Positions 1 to 9,484 of a stretch of DNA of 64,000 nucleotides are shown here, in pieces (positions within the stretch are counted from its first letter, which is position 1; each line of letters begins with the position of its first letter). A program made the translations under genes and the position numbers. The notes beneath the pieces are model-generated. The model saw only the letters and a list, made by a program, of their open reading frames with translations. It ran no database searches and had not been told where the DNA came from. The DNA lies in contig JAOSJO010000001.1 of NCBI GenBank assembly GCA_027494055.1, positions 1,035,005 through 1,099,004 on the forward strand, in the 5' to 3' direction. The DNA is from Anaerolineae bacterium (lineage in GTDB: Bacteria; Chloroflexota; Anaerolineae; Aggregatilineales; JAFGMM01).

Positions 1-912
1 GTATCGCCGGCGGAGCGCTTCCGGGTCCATGTGGCCGGGCAGCGGCTGGATGGGATTGAGCACCTGGACGCCGATCTCGATCAGGTCGTCGATCAGGCCC
101 ATGATTGCCCCACACGAGTGGTAGAAGATCCGGGCGTTGGTGCGCGCGCGGAGCGCTTCATTCAGCGCCGCGTGGCGGGGCTTGACCAGATCGCGGTACA
201 TCTGCGGCGAGATGAGCAGGCCATCCTGCCCGCCGAGGTCGTCGGCGGTTTCCACCATCTCGACGTAATCGCCCACCGCGTCGAGGAAGTGCTCCCACAT
301 GCCGACGTGGACTGCCAGCACGCGGTCGAGCAGGGCCTCGGCGAAATCGCGGTCGGCGGCCATGTCCAGCATGAAACGCGCCATGCCGCGCAGGTTCCAG
401 CAGTCCTGGAACACGCCCGAACCGATGTGGCCCGCCGCGAGCGCGTAGTCGCTCGTTTCGTAGAGCCGGCGCGCCTCCTCCGCCAGCCCCGCAACGCGAC
501 CGGGGTCGTGCGGGTCGGGCCACGGGAAGGCCTCCAGGTCGTCGAGGGTCGCCTCCGCCAGCGGGTGCCCGATGCGCTCGTTGTACGGCCCGGTTGGCCG
601 GTAGCCGACGCCCCACTCATCGCGGAAGGAACCGTCCGCCGCCACGGCCAGCGTGAACGACGCCGCCGGGCGCAGGTACACGCGGCGGAACGGCACGTCG
701 AAACGCTGCAGGACGCGCTCGTCGAACGCGCCGATGGTGTTGAGCAGCGTGACGGTCTCGCCGTCGAGTGCGTCGCCGTAGCCCAGGTGCGCTTTCAGCG
801 CCAGGTAGGCCGGCGTGCTCAGCGAGGCGACCCGTCCCCCCAGGTCAACGACAGGCCTGTCGGGGCGCTCACCCGCGAACACGGCGCGCACCCGGTCACG
901 CGGTGATAGCAT
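1..912 (-). CDS. URO-D-like (uroporphyrinogen decarboxylase family) protein, 3' end cut by window edge
   Basis: Reading from the ATG at 912, the protein begins MLSPRDRVRAVFAGERPDRP and runs open off the left edge (about 304 codons seen). The N-terminal 'RDRVRAVFAGERPDRP' block and the 'FYHSCGAIMGLIDDLIEIG' block match the URO-D superfamily. The HSCG motif is the zinc-binding His/Cys of the methyltransferase branch (MtaA/MtbA type) and is not typical of HemE, so a cobalamin- or zinc-dependent methyl transfer role is more likely than haem synthesis. It is the last visible gene of the minus-strand catabolic operon, 49 bp after the DUF1537 gene. Function within the pathway is not known. Both the true C-terminus and the operon end lie outside the window. 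Confidence 0.75.
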   Translation of the reverse strand, partial: MLSPRDRVRAVFAGERPDRPVVDLGGRVASLSTPAYLALKAHLGYGDALDGETVTLLNTIGAFDERVLQRFDVPFRRVYLRPAASFTLAVAADGSFRDEWGVGYRPTGPYNERIGHPLAEATLDDLEAFPWPDPHDPGRVAGLAEEARRLYETSDYALAAGHIGSGVFQDCWNLRGMARFMLDMAADRDFAEALLDRVLAVHVGMWEHFLDAVGDYVEMVETADDLGGQDGLLISPQMYRDLVKPRHAALNEALRARTNARIFYHSCGAIMGLIDDLIEIGVQVLNPIQPLPGHMDPEALRRRY

Positions 913-961
913 GGCGTCTCTCCTCTCACTTCACCGGCCTTGCGCGCAGGGGCGGCGTGGG

Positions 962-2372
962 TCAGGCGGCGGCGTCCGGCCTCAGGGCGCGGGCGATCTC
1001 AGCCAGCGCCTCCGGGCCGCCGACGTTGCCCGGAAACACGCAGTACGGCAGGCCCGGATAGCGGCTCTCCGGCCCAAGCCGCCACACCGGGACGCCGGGG
1101 AGGATCTGCCCCATGACCAGCGCGCGCCGCACCGCCAGCCCCCTGGTCGCGATGTCGCTCGACGTGATGCCGCCCTTCGCAACCAGGTAGCGCGGGCGCG
1201 TCGCGATGGCGCGCGTGAGCGCCACCAGGCCGGCGGAGACCTGCTGCCCGATTGCCAGGTTGCGCTGCGCGTCCTCGCCCGTGACCAGCTCGCGGCTGGT
1301 GTAGGCGACGACGTCCTGGCCGCGCCGCAGCGCCCTGTTGACGGCGTCCGCGGCGCGGGCGATTTCGTCCCGCTGCGCGCCGCCGTCGAGCAGCTTCGCC
1401 ACATCGACCGGGACGCTGCACAGGCCTGGCTGCGCCAGCAGCGCGTTGACCTGCGCGGTGGTCCTGGGGACGTAAGACCCGACCACGAACAGCCCGCCCC
1501 CCGCCGCCGGAAGGTCGAGGTCGGCTTTGCCCAGCAGCGCGCGGGGCAGGATGCCGGCGCGCACGCGCACAAACGAGGCCGCCGTGCGGTAGAGGTAGCG
1601 CCGGCCCTGCGCCTCCGCATCCAGGAGGCCGGCCACGAACACCTCCAGGTCGCGATAGCTGGCGGCGTTGACGACGCAGACCCCGCCCTTTGGCAGCCCA
1701 AGGAGGCGCTCGGTCACGCGGCCCGGCCCGCCCAGGCGCAGGTCGTCAAGCGACACCGACGCGATCCCCGCGGCGCGAAACCGCCCGCCCGTCTTCTCCT
1801 CCACCCAGGCGCGCAGGTCCGACGCGCGGTAGCCGAAAACGGCGTCACGCGCGAACGGAGTCTCGCCCGCCGGGATCAGGGCATCGCCTTCGGCGACATA
1901 GTGCACATCGCCGAGGGTATAGCGCCCGCCCTCAAGGAAGAAGGGGATGATGAGCCAGGCGTCGAAGTCCGTTTCCAGCGCCGCCGCCAGCGCCTCGACC
2001 TCGCCGGGGAAGTGCCCCCGCAGTGTCGAGTCGCTGCGCGAGACGACGGCGAACGTGCGCCCCGATTGGCGCGCCGCTTCGAGGAGGTTGCGCCCGATCT
2101 CATTGATTGAGCGCCTGCGCCGCCGGCAGCGTCAGGCTGCGGGAGTTGGTCAGCAGGTAGAACGCCGGGTGTGCACTCTCCAGCTCGGCGCGCAGCGCGT
2201 CAACCGGCCACTCGGTCAGCACCGGGATGTCGTGCACGGTCTGCGTGCCTGTCGGGTCGTCGTCGAGCACAACGACCTTCTGGCCGGTCGCCCGCACGCG
2301 GCGCTGGACTTCTGGGAGCAGGTTGTCGGGCCATTCAGGCGGGAGCCGCTCCAGGGCGTCTTGCTTAAGCAC
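962..2372 (-). CDS. Four-carbon acid sugar kinase family protein (DUF1537), frameshifted
   Basis: DUF1537 kinases phosphorylate acid sugars such as threonate, erythronate or 3-oxo-isoapionate with ATP. The N-terminal substrate domain has the family signature DDDPTGTQ (residues about 37-44), then TNSRS, then SRSDSTLRGHFP. The C-terminal nucleotide-binding domain reads YLVAKGGITSSDIA and GLPYCVFPGNVG. The start is a GTG at 2372 that overlaps the end of the racemase gene by 8 bp, which implies translational coupling. The frame breaks near 2100, where 'caat' is repeated in tandem (caatcaat); removing one copy restores ALNEIGRNLLEAAR. About 469 residues once corrected, the normal family length. 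The substrate cannot be told from sequence alone. Confidence 0.85.
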
Positions 2373-3171
2373 CGGTGAGCAGCTCCCGCATGTGCTCCAT
2401 GCCGCACTGCCCGCTCGTGAAGACCGGCACGCCAAACGCCGACGCCGGATCGGGATAGGTGAGCAGGAACACCGCCATCGAAAGCTGCGCCAGCACCACG
2501 CAGCCGGTGGCTTCCTGCGCGAGATGGCTGCGGATTGCCTGCGCGAGCGCGTCGTTGTGGCCGGCCACGTCGCCAACCGCGAGCCGGTGCCAGGCTTCCT
2601 CGACCGTAAGGCCGGAGAACGTGACCGCGCGGTCCATTGCGCCCGCGGTCTCCTGCAACAGCGCCTGCGTGCTGCCGACCGTGGGGCCGTGCGTGGCGAC
2701 GACCAGCACGCGCCCGCCGTGCGCAACGGCGCGTTCCATCATAGGACGGTCGATCTGCGCCACCGGCACGCCGTAGGGCGCCAGCGCCGCCTGCACCTGC
2801 GGGTAGGCGCGGTTCATCGTGGAGCACGTGATGAGCACGGCGTCTACCTGCGCCAGCTCGACCAGGTCTTTGGCGTAGCGCGTGAAGGCGTCGATGTTGG
2901 ACTGCGGCGGCGTGGGGAGGCCGTCCCGGTGCGCCTGCATGAAGTTCATCTGCACCGCTTCGTTGCCGACGTTGACCAGGTGCACGCCAGGCAGGAACAG
3001 CCGCCCGAAGTAGTTGGCCCAAAGCGTGACCCAGGACGAGCCGTTGAGCAGCCCCAGCCGCTTGCCGATCAGGGCCGGGTCGCCCTCCGGCTCCGGGTCG
3101 ATGTGCGCGACCCCTGTGACCTTGAGGTAGTCGCCGAACAGTTGCAGTGGGTTGGCGACCGGCGGGTTCAT
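2365..3171 (-). CDS. Asp/Glu/hydantoin racemase superfamily protein
   Basis: A 268-residue protein of the aspartate/glutamate racemase, maleate isomerase and hydantoin racemase fold. The two catalytic cysteines expected of the family are visible: Cys116 in ITCSTMNRAY and about Cys256 in SGQCGMEHM. Its ATG overlaps the TGA of the transketolase gene (ATGA), so the two are co-translated. In this operon it more probably isomerises or cleaves an acid-sugar or keto-acid intermediate than acts on an amino acid, but that is inference. Intact, no frameshift. Confidence 0.8.
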   Translation of the reverse strand: MNPPVANPLQLFGDYLKVTGVAHIDPEPEGDPALIGKRLGLLNGSSWVTLWANYFGRLFLPGVHLVNVGNEAVQMNFMQAHRDGLPTPPQSNIDAFTRYAKDLVELAQVDAVLITCSTMNRAYPQVQAALAPYGVPVAQIDRPMMERAVAHGGRVLVVATHGPTVGSTQALLQETAGAMDRAVTFSGLTVEEAWHRLAVGDVAGHNDALAQAIRSHLAQEATGCVVLAQLSMAVFLLTYPDPASAFGVPVFTSGQCGMEHMRELLTGA

Positions 3172-4110
3172 CGCGCCACCTGCCCCCGGTCGCGCAGCGC
3201 CATTGCCTCTTTCGCCGCGTTAGCGATGTCGGCGGGCGTCATGCGGTGGTGTTCCAGCAGTTCCTGGATGCCGCCGCTGTCGATGAAGCGGTCGTGCACG
3301 CCGATGCGCCGCAGCGCGGCCGGCGCGCACTCGGCGGTGGTCTCGGCGACGGCGCTGCCCAGCCCACCGATGATGCTGGCGTTCTCGGCGGTGACGACCG
3401 CGCCGGTCTTGCGCGCCGAGGCGGCGATCAGGTCCGTGTCGATGGGCTTGATGCAGCCCATGTGGAGCACCTCGGCGTGAATGCGGTCGGCGCGCAGGAT
3501 GTCGGCGGCCTCAAGGCAGAAGGCGGTGAGGAACCCCGTCCCGATCAGCGTCACGTCGTCGCCTTCCAGCAGGCGCACGCCCCTTGCCCCACGCGAACAC
3601 GTAGTCGCCCGGCAGGATGTAGGGCAGTGTCCAGCGCGTGATGCGGAAGTACACCGGGCCGTGATCGGTGCACATCGCGTGCATGCACGATTGCAGTTCC
3701 CGGTTGTCGCCGGGGTCGATGACGCGCATGTTGGGCATCGCGCGCATGTTGGCGAGGTCTTCCATCGCGTTGTGGCTGCCGCCGGCGCGGCTGGTCGGGA
3801 TGCCGGCGTAGCTGCCCGGTATCTTCACGTTGAGTTTGGGATAGCTGATGCTGATGCTGATCTGGTCCAGCGCGCGCTTGGTGGCGAACACCGCGAACGT
3901 GCTGGGGAAGGGGATGAAGCCCTGCGTCGCCAGGCCGGCGGCGATGCCGAACATGTTCTGCTCGGCGATGCCGACCTGGATGAAGCGGTCGGGGAAGCGC
4001 TTCTTGAAAATGACGGTTTTGCTGGACGTGTTCAGGTCGGCGTCGAGCACAACAACGTTGGGGTGCTGCTCGCCGAGTTCCACCAGCGTCCGCCCGAAGC
4101 ATTCGCGCAT
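3168..4110 (-). CDS. Transketolase, C-terminal (pyrimidine-binding) subunit, frameshifted
   Basis: Together with the next gene upstream this forms a split transketolase that moves two-carbon ketol units with thiamine diphosphate. The N-terminal part has the family sequence VVVLDADLNTSSKT and the ThDP-activating glutamate in QVGIAEQNMFGIAAGLA. The C-terminal part has the transketolase_C fold (VTLIGTGFLTAFCLEAADIL, AENASIIGGLGSAVAE). The frame breaks at about 3580-3590 in a GGGG run; dropping one G gives FAWGKGVRLLEGDDV. Start taken at ATG 4110; an adjoining seven-C run at about 4120 may also be miscounted, and then the start would be the ATG about 30 bp upstream, inside the end of the N-subunit gene. 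Confidence 0.88.
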
Positions 4111-4111
4111 C

Positions 4112-5062
4112 TCAAGGGGGGGTGGTTCCGTCGTCGCTCATTATCATTACTCCCCCGCCGTAGAACGTCTCTTTTTCAAGGTCTTCTTCGAGTCGGCTGT
4201 AGCCCTTTTCGGGAAAGCCGTAGTTGCGCGCCAGCTCGCGCAGGAAGCGGTCGGCGGTCGTCGGCTCAGGGGCGTGGGTGTGCCACTTGTAGTTGAACTC
4301 GCACTCCGCCACGCCGCGCCCTTTGACCGTGTGCGCGATGATGCATATCGGTTTGCCGCGCGGGAGCACGTAGCGCGCCTGGTGCAGCGCGTCCGCGATC
4401 TCGCTGATGTCGTGCCCGTCGATCTCCATCACGTCCCAGCCAAAGGCCGCCCACTTCGCGCCCAGCGGCTCCACCGCCATCAGGTCGCGGACGAAGCCTT
4501 TCGCCATCACCTTGTTGTAGTCCACGATGGCGATGAGGTTGTCGAGTCGGTAGTGCGCCGCGCTCATCGCGGCCTCCCACACCTGGCCCTCGTTGCACTC
4601 GCCGTCGCCGAGCATACAGACCACGCGGTTGTGCGAGTTCTCTTTAAGCGCGAAGCCAAGCGCCATGCCCACGCAGATCGACAGCCCCTGGCCGAGCGGC
4701 CCGCCGGAGGCTTCCAGGCCGGGCGTGCGCGTCATGTCGGTGTGGCCCTCCAGGCGACCGCCAAGCTCGCAGTAGGTGTAGACCTCTTCCACCGGGAAGA
4801 ACCCCCGCAGCGCCAGCGCCGCGTAGAGCGCGGGGGAGGCGTGCGCTTTGGACATCACGAACCGGTCGCGGCCCTCCCAATGGGGTTCTTCAGGCTTGAG
4901 GCGAAGCTGGTCGAAGTAGAGCACGGCGAGCAGCTCGGCGGCGGAGAAGCTGCCGCCGATGTGGCCCCACCGCCCGAAGGTGATCATCTCCACCGAGAGG
5001 CGGCGGATGTGGTAGGCGTGTTCTTCAAGGTTGCATCGCTGTTCGGGTGTGAGTGTGCGCAT
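4112..5062 (-). CDS. Transketolase, N-terminal (ThDP-binding) subunit
   Basis: A 316-residue intact protein with the ThDP/Mg motif GDGECNEG at residues 152-159 followed by IAIVDYNK. It also has the transketolase N-terminal signatures GHIGGSFSAAELL and SKAHASPALYAALA. Split transketolases of this type occur in pentose, apiose and sulfo-sugar catabolism as well as in central metabolism. Its place between sugar ABC permeases and a DUF1537 kinase argues for a pathway-specific enzyme, such as one acting on a branched or acid-sugar phosphate. Start ATG 5062 lies 3 bp after the permease stop. Confidence 0.92.
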   Translation of the reverse strand: MRTLTPEQRCNLEEHAYHIRRLSVEMITFGRWGHIGGSFSAAELLAVLYFDQLRLKPEEPHWEGRDRFVMSKAHASPALYAALALRGFFPVEEVYTYCELGGRLEGHTDMTRTPGLEASGGPLGQGLSICVGMALGFALKENSHNRVVCMLGDGECNEGQVWEAAMSAAHYRLDNLIAIVDYNKVMAKGFVRDLMAVEPLGAKWAAFGWDVMEIDGHDISEIADALHQARYVLPRGKPICIIAHTVKGRGVAECEFNYKWHTHAPEPTTADRFLRELARNYGFPEKGYSRLEEDLEKETFYGGGVMIMSDDGTTPP

Positions 5063-5065
5063 AAG

Positions 5066-5995
5066 CTAACCTCTGACCGCCCCCGCGGTCATGCCTTCGA
5101 TGAACCGTTCAGAGAGGAACAGATAGAGCACCAGCACCGGGAGCGTGCTGGCGACCAGGCTGGCCGCGCCGAGCGCGTAGTCGGAGCGGTTTTCGCCCAG
5201 GAAGTTGAAAATCGCAAGCGGCAGGGTGCGCGACGTGCGCGTGGGCACCATGACGATGGCGTACAGAAACTCGTTCCAGCAGTAGATGAAGTTGAACACC
5301 ACGATGGTCGCCAGGGCCGGCCGGCTGATGGGGAACATCACCTGCCAGAACATGCTCCAGTCCGAGCAGCCGTCGATGCGCGCGGCGTCCTCGATGTCCT
5401 GCGGTATCTGGGCGTAGAACGTGCGCAGCAGGAAGATGCTGATCGGCAGGCGGGTGGCGGCGTACAGGATGATGAGCGCCAGCAGGTTGTTGTAGAGCGG
5501 CCCCCAGCCCAGGAACTGCAACTGACCGTCCACAATGCTGATCTGCGGGATGACCCGGTAGGAGACCATCTGCTGGAACTGGGCGATCAGGCTGATCTGC
5601 GCCGGGAACATGATCGAAATGAACATGACGCCGAAGAGCAGTTCGCGGCCACGGAAGTTGAGACGCTGCCGCGCGAAGCCGTACCCGGCCAGCGCCGAGA
5701 GCATGGTGCTGAGCAGCAGCGCGCCCCCGGTGACGATCACCGTATTCAGCACGTAGCGCAGGAAATCGATCTGCGGGTCGGTGAACAGCGTGACGTAATT
5801 GCCGGCGCGGAAGGGAATGGGCAGCCCAAAGGGTGCGGTGAGGATTTCGGTCGTGTTGCGGAATGAGAGCAGCAGCATCCAGATGAAGGGAAAGCCGACA
5901 ATCACGGTGAACACGATCAACCCACCGACTGCCAGCCAGCGCCACAGGCGGCGCTGCGTCAGTGACTCAGGACCTGATAATGCCGTCGTCGCCAT
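5066..5995 (-). CDS. Sugar ABC transporter permease, MalG/UgpE type
   Basis: A 309-residue inner-membrane permease of the CUT1 (carbohydrate uptake) class with about six hydrophobic segments. The EAA loop that contacts the ATPase reads DAARIDGCSDWSMFWQVMFP (about residues 207-226). The C-terminus ERFIEGMTAGAVRG is typical of MalG-type subunits. It follows the MalF-type subunit gene by 1 bp. No ATPase gene is nearby, so a shared MsmK/UgpC-like ATPase elsewhere is implied. Intact. Confidence 0.92.
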   Translation of the reverse strand: MATTALSGPESLTQRRLWRWLAVGGLIVFTVIVGFPFIWMLLLSFRNTTEILTAPFGLPIPFRAGNYVTLFTDPQIDFLRYVLNTVIVTGGALLLSTMLSALAGYGFARQRLNFRGRELLFGVMFISIMFPAQISLIAQFQQMVSYRVIPQISIVDGQLQFLGWGPLYNNLLALIILYAATRLPISIFLLRTFYAQIPQDIEDAARIDGCSDWSMFWQVMFPISRPALATIVVFNFIYCWNEFLYAIVMVPTRTSRTLPLAIFNFLGENRSDYALGAASLVASTLPVLVLYLFLSERFIEGMTAGAVRG

Positions 5996-5996
5996 G

Positions 5997-6951
5997 TCAG
6001 TACTCCAGGATTTCGCGCTGGCTCAGGTAGCGGCGGAGCAAGATCGTTGCCGCGAGAATCACGATGAACCAGATAACCGCCATCGCCGAGGGGTATCCGA
6101 GGTCCAGCCCGCGCCAGTTCCAGGTGCGCGTATAGATCCACGTGGCGACCGTTTCCGAGCGGTGCATGGGGCCGCCGCCCGTGAGGACGAAGACGGTGTC
6201 GAAGGCGCTCATCTTGCCGATGAAGGAGAGGATGAGGACGTTGACAAACGTGCCGCGCAGCAGCGGCAGCAGAACGTGGCTGGTGACCTTCCATAGGTTG
6301 GCCCCGTCGATGCGCGCCGCATCGACCAGCTCGTCCGGGATTGCGGAGAGACCGGCGAGCAAGATCACCATGGAGAAGCCGAAGGTGCGCCAGAAGTGGA
6401 CCAGGATCACGGCGGCCAGCGGCGCGTCCACGAGCCAGTTGATCGACAGCGAATGGAGTCCCAGGCTCTCAAGAATGGTCGTCAGCGGACCCCAGTCCGG
6501 GTTGAACACCCAGCGGAAGAGCCACCCGACGACCACGCCTGAGATCAGAATCGGCGTGAACCACACGGCGCGGAACATCCGGTGAAACGGCACTTTGGAA
6601 GTAGAGGATCAGGGCGAGCGCGGTTGCCGTGAACATCTCGATCACCGGCCCCGCAAGCGCCCAGATGACCGTGTTCTTCACCGCCATGCCGAACCATCGA
6701 TCGCTCGTCAGGGCATCGATGTAGTTCTCCAGCCCGACATACGTCGTGATGAGCTGCCCGCCAGTCGGCTCGATGTGGTGCAGGCTGTTGTAGAACGTGG
6801 TCAGCACGGGGATCATGAGAAAAAGGGCATACAGCAGCATCGTCGGCCCGATGAACATGACAATGGAACCCCACGGTTTGCGGGCATTGTGCGTGGGCCG
6901 CACGCGCGCGCGCAGTGCTTCCACGGTCTGGGCAGACCGGGTCGTTGCCAT
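5997..6951 (-). CDS. Sugar ABC transporter permease, MalF/UgpA type, frameshifted
   Basis: Begins MATTRSAQTVEALRARV at ATG 6951, behind a full Shine-Dalgarno (ggaggtaag). It has the usual N-terminal membrane segment (VMFIGPTMLLYALFLMIPVL) and, later, the EAA loop (ELVDAARIDGANLWKVTSHVLLP). The frame breaks at about 6596 in 'ttccaaag'; dropping one C gives YFKVPFHRMFRAVWFTP. About 317 residues when corrected. Partner of the MalG-type permease downstream and the binding protein upstream. Confidence 0.88.
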
Positions 6952-7021
6952 GCGACTTACCTCCGGTGTGAGGAGGGCCGGGGACCCCGGCCCTCCGCTC
7001 AGCTCGCTCCTGCGTTCGGCG

Positions 7022-8354
7022 TTACTCGGCGCCTTCGCACAAGCCTTCGTTGAGCAGCGCAATCGCCTCATCGACATCGGTGATAACGCCAAGCGGAATG
7101 CCCTCGTTAATCACCTCGGTGATGACGGTTTCGATCTCGCCGCAGGCGGGGACGACATCGGGCGCAGCGACCGCGACGAACTCAGGGTCGTAGACCGTGT
7201 TGAGGATATCGAAGTACCAGCCGTACTCGCTCTCGACGTCGGCGGCGTCGTAGACGATGGCGGTGGGGCTGGCCGTCATGCCCACCCACATCGCGCCGTA
7301 TTTGGGGGTCGCCAGGGCCGAGAGGATGTCGCCCGCCACGTCGGGCGCGGCGCTCTGCGCTGCGGCGGCGTAGCCGGAACCGATCAACCCGATGCCGACG
7401 TTGTTATACTCGGCGTCCGGGTATTCGATGGGGCGCAGTATCCCCAGGCGCTCGTCGAAGTCGGCGGACTGGCCGCCCTCGTCAGGCGACTTGAACGCGC
7501 GACCGGTGTACCAGGTCGCCAGGTACATGGCGCAGGCGGCTTCCTGGTTGTTGAAGTAGGCGTGGAACTCGTCGATGGTCATGGTGGCGAAGGCCTCCGG
7601 CCAGACCGGGATCGCACTCAGTTCGATGTGCGTCTCCAGCGCCCTGCGCACTTCGGGCGTGTCCCAGTTCTTGACGCCCTGCAGGTACAGGCCGTAGCCC
7701 TCCGGGCCGGCGTAGGCCATCAGCGCCTGCTGGAAGGGCCACCGACCAGTGTAGTTGCGGTTGCCGATGGCGTCGGCGAGCGGGGCGTATACCGCCAGTC
7801 TGCACAGGTCTGCATCACCTCTTTCCACTCATCGAACGGTAGGTGAAGTCCTCCGGCACCTCGATGCCAAGTTCCTCGAAGACGCCCTTGTTGTAGAAGA
7901 TGACGTTGTCGATGATGTACTCGACGGCGATGCCGTATGTGCCTTCAACGCCCAGAGCGGGATAGCGGTAGTTGTCCACGCCGGCGGGAACCAACTGAGT
8001 CTCCCAGTCCACGTAGGGGTCGAGGTCAAGCACCCAGCCGGCAGACACGAAGTCCGCGCCGGGATCGGTGGGGTCCATGGTGAAGATGTCGGGGAAGCCC
8101 TCGCCAGCGGTGAAGGTGCTGCGCAGCGCCTGGTAGAGTTCTGGCTTGTCCCACCACTCAACGTTGATCGTGACGTTGGGGTGTGCTTCCATGTACTCGG
8201 CGGCGAACGTCTCGATCACGTCGCGCTTGTTGGGTTCGTTGGCCCAGTGGCTCCACCAGTTGATGACGACTTCTTCTTCCTGAGCGGCAGCCGGCGCCAC
8301 CAGCATCATCACGGTGGCAACGACCACAAATAGGGCGAACAGGCGGCGATACAT
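7022..8354 (-). CDS. ABC transporter extracellular sugar-binding protein, frameshifted
   Basis: Start ATG 8354, behind ggaggagaaac. The first 25 residues form a signal peptide (MYRRLFALFVVVATVMMLVAPAAA), so this is an exported or lipid-side CUT1 solute-binding protein. The SBP_bac_1 fold is visible in NWWSHWANEPNKRDVIETF, GFPDIFTMDPTDPGADFV and VIFYNKGVFEELGIEVPED. At least two frame changes lie at about 7795-7845, between FTYRSFDEWKEVMQT and ADAIGNRNYTGRWPF. First structural gene of the operon after the regulator, with its own promoter. The ligand is unknown; an acid sugar or sugar derivative is a guess from the downstream enzymes. Confidence 0.88.
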
Positions 8355-8478
8355 GTTTCTCCTCCGTGCTACATCAAGCGATACGCGCGCCTCAGTCAAA
8401 AGGCTGCGGTGGACCCGAACCTCACGCCATAGACCCTCCTTTGTATGCAGAAAATCGTTTAACTCGGATACGACCTTT

Positions 8479-8507
8479 AGGATAAAGCTTTCTTGCCGGG
8501 AAGTCAA
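8479..8507 (-). promoter_or_regulatory. Sigma70-type promoter of the binding-protein gene
   Basis: On the minus strand TTGACT (8507-8502), a 17-nt spacer, then TATCCT (8484-8479), pointing at the binding-protein gene that starts at 8354. The roughly 120-nt leader includes ACGATTTTCTG (8458-8448), a word whose core CGATTTTCTG recurs at 9411-9420 beside the divergent promoter and may mark a shared regulator half-site. Confidence 0.6.
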
Positions 8508-8509
8508 GC

Positions 8510-9187
8510 CTATTGTCCGTTTTGATCGCCGATAAAGGGCAGAACCACTTTCTCAAGCATATCGACCACCGTCTTCCCCACCCGCTCAAGGTGGTCGGCG
8601 GTAACGCGCGCGGCGGCGTCTGGATCGCGGTTTGCGATGGCGTCCATGATGGCCTGGTGCTCGCCCAGTGACGAATGCATGCGCATCCCCAGGGCGGTAT
8701 ACCCGACGCGCAGCCGGTGCCACTTCTCGTTGAGGGTGCGCACGAGTTCCTGGGCGCGCGGCATCGCGGCGGCGTCAAAGAGGTGATCGTGGAACCGCTT
8801 GTCGGCCTGGAACCAGACATCCACGTCTTCCTGCGCCGCCGCTGCGCGCATGTCTTCCAGGGCGCGGCGCATTGCCGCGATCTGGCTCTCGGAGGCGCGC
8901 TCGGCGGCCCGGCGCGACACCAGCGCTTCAATTGAGGTCTTGATATCGAAAAGCTCGCGGGTATCCGCGATGGAAAGGGTGTAGACGACCCGGCCACGCC
9001 TCCCCGCGTTGACCAACATGCCCTCGTTCTCCAGGCGTTGCAGCGCTTCGCGGATGGGCGTCCGGCTGACGCCGAATTCGTCGGCAAGCTCGACCTCCAC
9101 CAGCGGCTGTCCGGGCCGGTACGTGAGGTTCATGATGCGCTCTTTGAGCGAGTTATAGACCAGATCCTGGCGCGTCGTGTCGGGCAT
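8510..9187 (-). CDS. GntR family transcriptional regulator, FCD (FadR) subfamily
   Basis: About 225 residues, starting MPDTTRQDLVYNSLKERI at ATG 9187; longer in-frame starts upstream lack homology. The N-terminal winged helix reads ELADEFGVSRTPIREALQRLENEGML, the classic GntR recognition helix. The C-terminal all-helical FCD ligand domain has DIKTSIEALVSRRAAE, D-xxx-H (DKRFHDHLFDAA) and the late His residues GEHQAIMDAI and DHLERV that bind metal and an organic-acid ligand. It is transcribed with the catabolic operon and probably controls both divergent arms through sites at 9.24-9.39 kb. The effector is likely a sugar-acid intermediate (inference). Confidence 0.9.
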   Translation of the reverse strand: MPDTTRQDLVYNSLKERIMNLTYRPGQPLVEVELADEFGVSRTPIREALQRLENEGMLVNAGRRGRVVYTLSIADTRELFDIKTSIEALVSRRAAERASESQIAAMRRALEDMRAAAAQEDVDVWFQADKRFHDHLFDAAAMPRAQELVRTLNEKWHRLRVGYTALGMRMHSSLGEHQAIMDAIANRDPDAAARVTADHLERVGKTVVDMLEKVVLPFIGDQNGQ

Positions 9188-9244
9188 GGCAACCCCATTG
9201 AGGGGGGAGGCTGCCGGGCGGCGCACGGCGTCCCCCCTTTGGTG

Positions 9245-9258
9245 TGCGAAAATTCGCA
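9245..9258. promoter_or_regulatory. Inverted repeat TGCGAA-AA-TTCGCA, candidate operator
   Basis: Perfect 6-bp arms around a 2-nt centre, 58 bp upstream of the GntR-family regulator start. The position suits autoregulation. No protein assignment can be made from sequence. Confidence 0.4.
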
Positions 9259-9264
9259 CTTTCA

Positions 9265-9392
9265 GTATACACAATTTTCGTATCATGTACACACAAGAAT
9301 CCATTGTCGCGCGCACGACCACTCAACGCTTCTTTCAGGGATCGCCGGCCCCTGGTATACTTGACACCGTTTGCAAGCCGTGCTAGTGTACA
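9265..9392. promoter_or_regulatory. Cluster of palindromic GTATAC/TGTACA hexamers, candidate GntR (FCD) operators
   Basis: GTATAC at 9265-9270 and 9355-9360, TGTACA at 9286-9291 and 9387-9392. FCD-type GntR proteins commonly bind short palindromes with GTATAC or TGTACA-like cores. The site at 9355 abuts the -35 and the one at 9387 overlaps the -10 of the plus-strand promoter, so binding there would repress. Assignment to the adjacent regulator is inference. Confidence 0.4.
9361..9389 (+). promoter_or_regulatory. Sigma70-type promoter of the Gfo/Idh-E1/E2 operon
   Basis: TTGACA (9361-9366), 17-nt spacer, TAGTGT (9384-9389). Transcription would start about 9396, inside the 14-bp palindrome, giving a leader of about 90 nt before the TTG start at 9485. 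Confidence 0.65.
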
Positions 9393-9398
9393 GCAAAA

Positions 9399-9412
9399 CG
9401 ATTACGTAATCG
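9399..9412. promoter_or_regulatory. Perfect 14-bp palindrome CGATTACGTAATCG at the transcription start
   Basis: The palindrome has a CG centre, as in LacI-family operators, and lies 10 bp after the -10 hexamer. No LacI-type regulator is encoded in the window, so the binder may be distal or may be the FCD regulator. Confidence 0.5.
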
Positions 9413-9484
9413 ATTTTCTGAGGCAGCTCACGGCGACAGTGTTCGCCACAGATGACGGACGCCTTTCAACAAAGGAGCGGGTGC

